NCBI GenBank assembly: GCA_029210625.1
Contig: JARGFU010000025.1
Span: forward strand, 1 to 64,000
DNA: 64,000 bases
Direction: 5' to 3'
Source of the DNA: Deltaproteobacteria bacterium
Lineage (GTDB): Bacteria; Myxococcota; Myxococcia; SLRQ01
Shown one piece after another: positions 60,008 to 64,000 of this stretch; the stretch's first letter is position 1; every line of letters starts with the position of its first letter. The notes under the pieces are model-generated. The model searched no databases and was not told where the DNA came from. It saw only the letters and a list, made by a program, of their open reading frames with translations. Position numbers and translations under genes: made by a program.

Positions 60008-61237
60008 ATGCCCATCGACGTCGTCCTGCTCGAGCCCAGCTTCCCGGTGAACCAGCGCGAGTTCGCCCGCGCCCTCCACGCGGTGGGCGCGCGGGTCACC
60101 GGCATCGGTGAGCGGCCGAAGGATCAGCTCGATCCCGAGCTGCGCCACTGGCTCACCCACTACGAGCAGGTGAGCAACGTCACCGACGTCGGGCAGGTGG
60201 AGCGGATCGTGCGCTGGCTGCAGGGGCGGGTCGAGGTGCACCGCCTCGAGGCGACGGTCGAGGCGCACGTGATGTGCGCGGCGAGGGTGCGGGAGGCCTG
60301 CGGCATCCCCGGCACCAGCGTCCAGACGACCTTCCTCTGCCGGGACAAGCCCGCGATGAAGGAGGCGCTGCGCCAGGCCGGCGTGCCCTGCGCCCAGTCC
60401 ATCGGCTCGGACGACGCCGCCGAGATCGAGGACTTCGCCCGGCGGGTCGGCTTCCCCCTCGTGGTGAAGCCCCGCGACGCCGCCGGCGCCGCCGCCACCT
60501 ACCGCTGCGACGACGGCGCCGAGCTCTCGGCGGCCCTCGGCGAGTGCGGGGTCGGGCGCGGGGCCAGCGTCGCGGTCGAGGAGTTCATCGAGGGCCACGA
60601 GGGCTTCTGGGACACCCTCTGCATCGAGGGCGAGGTCGCCCACGAGTTCGTCTGCCACTACTACCCGAACGTCCTCGAGGCGATGCGCAAGCGGTGGATC
60701 AGCCCGCAGTTCATCGCCACCAACCGCCTCGACGCCGCCCCCGGCTACGAGGAGGTGAAGGCGCTGGGCCGCAAGGTGATCGCCGCCCTCGGCATCCAGA
60801 CCGGGGCCACTCACATGGAGTGGTTCTTCGGCCCCAAGGGGCTGAAGTTCAGCGAGATCGGCTGCCGCCCCCCCGGGGTGCGGGCCTGGGATCTCTACGC
60901 CGCGGGCAACGAGTTCGACATCTACCGGGAGTGGGCCAACTGCGTGGTCTACCACTGCCCGAGCCAGTCCCTCTCCCGCCGCTACTCCGCTGGCATCATC
61001 GCCTTGCGCCCCGATCGGGACGGCCACATCGTGGGCTACGAGGGAGTCGAGGAGCTCCAGGAGGCCTTCGGAGAGTGGATCATCGACGCCCATCTGCCCC
61101 CGGCCGGGACCCCCACCCAGCCCGTGGAGGCCGGCTACATGGCCAACGCCTGGGTGAGGATCAAGCACCCGGACTACGACCACCTGCGGCACATGCTGGA
61201 CCGGGTGGGCCAGACCCTGAAGGTGCGTGCGCGGTGA
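60008..61237 (+). CDS. ATP-grasp ligase, copy 3
   Basis: A 409-residue paralogue of copies 1 and 2: CRDK at 111-114, VKPRDAAGAAATY at 153-165, THMEWF (268-273) and EIGCRPPG (283-290). GAGG lies eight bases before the start. The N-terminal domain differs most from the other copies, as expected if each ligase takes a different substrate. It is followed within 13 bases by the S51-like gene, whose ribosome site begins right after this stop codon. Confidence 0.8.
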   Translation: MPIDVVLLEPSFPVNQREFARALHAVGARVTGIGERPKDQLDPELRHWLTHYEQVSNVTDVGQVERIVRWLQGRVEVHRLEATVEAHVMCAARVREACGIPGTSVQTTFLCRDKPAMKEALRQAGVPCAQSIGSDDAAEIEDFARRVGFPLVVKPRDAAGAAATYRCDDGAELSAALGECGVGRGASVAVEEFIEGHEGFWDTLCIEGEVAHEFVCHYYPNVLEAMRKRWISPQFIATNRLDAAPGYEEVKALGRKVIAALGIQTGATHMEWFFGPKGLKFSEIGCRPPGVRAWDLYAAGNEFDIYREWANCVVYHCPSQSLSRRYSAGIIALRPDRDGHIVGYEGVEELQEAFGEWIIDAHLPPAGTPTQPVEAGYMANAWVRIKHPDYDHLRHMLDRVGQTLKVRAR

Positions 61238-61250
61238 AGGGAGCCCGGCC

Positions 61251-62213
61251 TTGAACCTCGATCCCTCGAAGAGGCCCCCGCCGGCGGTGGTGCTGCTGGG
61301 CGCCCAGCGCTACGGCGGCACCGTCGTGGAGGAGGTGCGTCACCTCGAGGTGAGCGGACGCATCGCCCTGGTGACGGCCGGCTGGCAGGAGCGGGAGGCG
61401 GAGGATCAGGAGCTGCGCTCTCACCTCGAGGCCGACGCGGTGAACCTCGAGCTCCACCGCCGGGCCGAGGAGGTCTTCGCCGCGGATCCCGAGCTGGCGG
61501 CGGCCCACCGGACGCGGCAGCAGATGCTGCGCCACAAGCAGGACTTCTACCGGGTGCGGCTCGAGTTCGCGCTGGAGGCCGACCACGTCATCCGGCAGCG
61601 CACCGCCCCCCCGGAGGTGCTGCGCCAGGAGGAGGAGGCCTCCCTCGCGGCGATCCGCGCGCTCGACGAGTACCACCTCGGGCAGTGCGACCGGGTCCAC
61701 GCCGAGTTCGAGGCGGCGATGAAGCCGGCGAACCGGCCCGCGCTGGCGCGGCAAAGGGAGGAGGTCGCCGAGCTGATCGCCGGCTCCTCGGCCCTGGCCA
61801 TCGCCGGCGGGCACGTGGCCTCCCTGGTCAACCGCCTCCGCATGTTCGGGGTGGCCTCGGCCCTCGATGGCCAGCTCGTCTTCGCCTGGTCGGCCGGGGC
61901 GATGGCCCTCACCGAGCGGATCGTGCTCTTCCACGACGACCCGCCCCAGGGGCCGGGGGCCTCGGAGATCCTCGATCGGGGCCTGGGGCTGGTCCCCTCG
62001 GTGGTGGCCCTGCCCCAGCCCGAGACCCGCCTGCGGCTGGAGGATCCCGAACGCGTGGGCGTGCTGGCGAGCCGCTTCGCGCCGGCCGCCTGCCTCACCC
62101 TCGCCGCGGGCGCGCACGTGACCTTCCGCGACGGAAGGCCGGAGCGGCCCTCGGGGGTGATGCGCCTCGACCCCGAGGGCACCTGCGAGCCGCTGCAGGA
62201 GGTGCCGGCATGA
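61251..62213 (+). CDS. Peptidase S51/cyanophycinase-like protein with a possibly altered triad
   Basis: A 320-residue protein with the class I glutamine-amidotransferase-like fold of peptidase E and cyanophycinase. The nucleophile elbow reads FAWSAGAMAL with Ser214, preceded by LAIAGGHVASLV. The segment where I would expect the catalytic His reads ALPQPETRL, so the His may be replaced by Gln; this needs alignment. Between the first strand and the Gly-rich loop lies a helical insertion of about 130 residues. The TTG at 61251 has AAGGGAG seven bases upstream; a GTG at 61227 is the alternative. The stop overlaps the esterase start (ATGA). Confidence 0.6.
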   Translation: MNLDPSKRPPPAVVLLGAQRYGGTVVEEVRHLEVSGRIALVTAGWQEREAEDQELRSHLEADAVNLELHRRAEEVFAADPELAAAHRTRQQMLRHKQDFYRVRLEFALEADHVIRQRTAPPEVLRQEEEASLAAIRALDEYHLGQCDRVHAEFEAAMKPANRPALARQREEVAELIAGSSALAIAGGHVASLVNRLRMFGVASALDGQLVFAWSAGAMALTERIVLFHDDPPQGPGASEILDRGLGLVPSVVALPQPETRLRLEDPERVGVLASRFAPAACLTLAAGAHVTFRDGRPERPSGVMRLDPEGTCEPLQEVPA

Positions 62214-63346
62214 CGGGCGCCCTGCGCGAGCTCCTCGAGAGCCACCCCGACGGCGCGAAGGTCGACGCCTGGATGAAGGGGCGGCACTTCCCCATCGTGG
62301 AGGGAAAGTGCGCCACCTTCGTCTGGAGGGGGCACGCCGACGCGGTCAAGCTGCGCCACTTCATCTTCGGCCTGGAGTCGGCCCAGGACCTCACCCGCCT
62401 CGAGAACACGGACCTCTGGCACCTGAGCCTGGAGATCCCGCCGGAGTCGCGGGTCGAGTACAAGTTCGAGGTCCACCGGGGGGGGCACAGCGAGTGGATC
62501 GAGGATCCCCTCAACGGCCAGCGGGCCCGGGATCCCTTCGGCGCCAACTCGGTCCTGCAGGGCGAGGGCTACGTCGTCCCCGAGTGGACCCGCCCCGATC
62601 CTCGCGTCCGGCCCGGGAGGCTGGTGCCGCTCTCCCTGCGCAGCGCCGCCCTGGGCGGCGAGCGCCGGGGCCACATCTACCTGCCGGCCCGCCTGCGCGC
62701 CTCCCGGCGCTACTCGCTGGTCGTCGTGCACGACGGCTCCGACTACCTGAACTACGCCGGGATGAAGACGGTCCTCGACAACCTGATCGACCGGCTGGAG
62801 ATCCCGGAGCTCATCGTCGCCTTCGTGGACTCGCCCGATCGGCTCCTGGAGTACGCGAACCACGCCCAGCACGCGCGCTTCCTCACCGAGGAGCTCGTGC
62901 CCCACCTCTACGAGCGCTTCCCCCTGCGGAACACGCCCCGGGCGCGCTGCCTGATGGGCGCGAGCTTCGGCGGGGTGGCCGCGCTCTCCACCGCGGTGAG
63001 CTACCCCGGCTTCTGGGGGCGGGTGCTGGTCCAGTCCGGCTCCTTCGCCTTCACCGACATCGGTGATCACAACCACCGGGGCCCCCTCTTCGATCCGGTG
63101 GTGGCCTTCATGAACGGCTTCCGGGCCGCCCCGAGCGCCGTCACCGAGAAGATCTTCATGAGCTGCGGCGTCTACGAGTCGCTCATCTACGAGAACCGCT
63201 CGCTGGTCCCCCTGCTCACCGAGACCGGGATGCAGGTGCGCTTCGTCGAGGCCCGCGACGGTCACAACTGGGAGAACTGGCGGGATCGCCTGCGGGAGGG
63301 CCTCTCCTGGCTCTACCCGGGACCCTTGCTGATGGTCTACGAATGA
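62210..63346 (+). CDS. Fes/esterase D-like alpha/beta hydrolase with N-terminal beta-sandwich
   Basis: A 378-residue protein. Residues about 25-125 form an Ig-like sandwich (ATFVWRGHA, then YKFEV and DPLNGQRARDPFG) of the enterochelin-esterase-N or glycan-binding CBM48 type. The C-terminal domain is an esterase with the nucleophile GASFGG (Ser252) and His352 in DGHNWENW. It has no signal peptide. The start overlaps the S51-like gene by four bases. Enterochelin esterases cut ester bonds in siderophores; with a glycogen synthase nearby, an ester on a glucan is an alternative substrate. Both ideas are inference. Confidence 0.75.
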   Translation: MTGALRELLESHPDGAKVDAWMKGRHFPIVEGKCATFVWRGHADAVKLRHFIFGLESAQDLTRLENTDLWHLSLEIPPESRVEYKFEVHRGGHSEWIEDPLNGQRARDPFGANSVLQGEGYVVPEWTRPDPRVRPGRLVPLSLRSAALGGERRGHIYLPARLRASRRYSLVVVHDGSDYLNYAGMKTVLDNLIDRLEIPELIVAFVDSPDRLLEYANHAQHARFLTEELVPHLYERFPLRNTPRARCLMGASFGGVAALSTAVSYPGFWGRVLVQSGSFAFTDIGDHNHRGPLFDPVVAFMNGFRAAPSAVTEKIFMSCGVYESLIYENRSLVPLLTETGMQVRFVEARDGHNWENWRDRLREGLSWLYPGPLLMVYE

Positions 63347-63367
63347 GGAAGCGAGACGGAGGAATCG

Positions 63368-64000
63368 ATGGGTGAAATCACGCGCAAGATCGGGCTCTCG
63401 CTCGGGGCCGACATCTGCTGGCCGGCCAGCTACGAGACCATCATGCGGGAGCTCGACCTGAAGATCCCCATGGGGGGAGACACCATCCGCTTCGAGGTCG
63501 AGCGCGTGTCGATCGAGCCCTTCCGGCTGCGCGCCGACTGCCAGTACGACGTGGTCATCGATCGGCTGACGCACTGGTACCACACCAGCCGCGAGTGGAT
63601 CAAAAAGGCCGTGTTGATGAACGACATCTACGTCTTCAACAACCCCTGGTCCCTGCAGTCGATGGAGAAGCACACCGCCTACTGCGCGATGATCCACCTG
63701 GGGATGCCCATCCCCGAGACCTGGCTGGTGCCCCCCAAGCAGTACCCCGCCGGCAACCCCGACCTGCGCCCCACCCTCCACCAGTACGCCAAGCTCTTCG
63801 ATCTCGGGCGCCTGGGCGACCTCGTCGGCTACCCGAACTACGTGAAGCCCTACGACGGAGGCGGCTGGCGCTCGGTGGTGAAGTGCTCGAACGCCGAGGA
63901 CCTCAAGGCCGCCTACGAGAAGAGCGGCACCGACGTGATGCACGTGCAGAAGGCCGTCACGCCCAGCGATCGCTTCGTGCGCACCATCGGCTTCGGGCCG
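63368..64000 (+). CDS. ATP-grasp ligase of the RimK/glutathione-synthetase type (N-terminal part, runs off the window)
   Basis: The visible 211 residues start after a GGAGG five bases upstream of the ATG at 63368. DVVIDR (61-66), the MEKHTAY segment and LGMPIPETWLV match the pre-ATP-grasp region of RimK and glutathione synthetase. YVKPYDGGGWRSV (158-170) is the nucleotide loop. It lacks the FRDK/THMEWF pattern of the other three ligases, so it belongs to a different ATP-grasp group. The catalytic C-terminal half is beyond the window. It follows the esterase gene by 21 bases and closes the visible cluster. Confidence 0.75.
   Translation, partial: MGEITRKIGLSLGADICWPASYETIMRELDLKIPMGGDTIRFEVERVSIEPFRLRADCQYDVVIDRLTHWYHTSREWIKKAVLMNDIYVFNNPWSLQSMEKHTAYCAMIHLGMPIPETWLVPPKQYPAGNPDLRPTLHQYAKLFDLGRLGDLVGYPNYVKPYDGGGWRSVVKCSNAEDLKAAYEKSGTDVMHVQKAVTPSDRFVRTIGFGP

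Overview
The window is very GC-rich and densely packed; no stretch over 300 bases lacks a gene, and no rRNA, tRNA or CRISPR array was seen. Gene content points to Myxococcota or a close deltaproteobacterial relative: a Glt/Agl gliding-motility cluster, a Myxococcus-type PilZ protein, a Ser/Thr kinase with a tail of the PEGA type, many lipoproteins with Gly/Asp/Thr linkers after the lipobox Cys, and frequent TPR proteins. This placement is inferred from gene content; no marker gene was compared.

Layout. (1) 1-10244: a minus-strand run of two outer-membrane beta-barrels, gltC, gltD, gltE, cglF/gltF and the start of gltG, with the lipoprotein gene cglC/gltK divergent at the upstream end. As I recall, Myxococcus xanthus keeps these genes at two separate loci; here they are contiguous. 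(2) 10438-19511: a VWA protein with a membrane partner, a DUF192 lipoprotein bracketed by inverted heptamer arrays, a PilZ protein, a membrane metallopeptidase-like protein with a repeat tail, an M23-like protein and a rhomboid-TPR protein. (3) 19593-22265: an 890-residue protein made of two fused tryptophanase/tyrosine phenol-lyase domains with complementary active-site losses. (4) 22328-30360: two methyltransferases and a GT-C glycosyltransferase in one operon, an acyl-CoA-synthetase-like/SCP2-like pair, a small lipoprotein, an M23 peptidase, and a homoserine-kinase-like gene whose stop codon lies in the end of a 161-bp MITE-like element. (5) 30446-34709: an Ig-like/Cys-rich lipoprotein and a Ser/Thr kinase. 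(6) 34719-46544: a minus-strand run of gamma-glutamyltransferase, TamB, a TamA/BamA-type Omp85 protein, a TPR lipoprotein and an alpha/beta hydrolase. (7) 46682-54028: an OmpA-family protein, a CcmH-like protein, and an xseA-xseB-receiver-ispA-tlyA-membrane protein operon. (8) 54128-64000: a ceramidase-like lipoprotein, then a cluster of four ATP-grasp ligases, glycogen synthase, an S51/cyanophycinase-like protein and a Fes-like esterase, cut off by the window end.

The strongest leads are the fused tryptophanase, the ATP-grasp/GlgA/S51/esterase cluster, and a promoter pattern: nine genes carry a TANNNT hexamer 6-8 bases before the start codon, which predicts leaderless mRNAs. Three repeat structures (GAGCTNN heptamers, TACACG hexamers, the MITE) sit between genes as inverted pairs. 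All functions are read from motifs and gene order by eye; no database search was possible.
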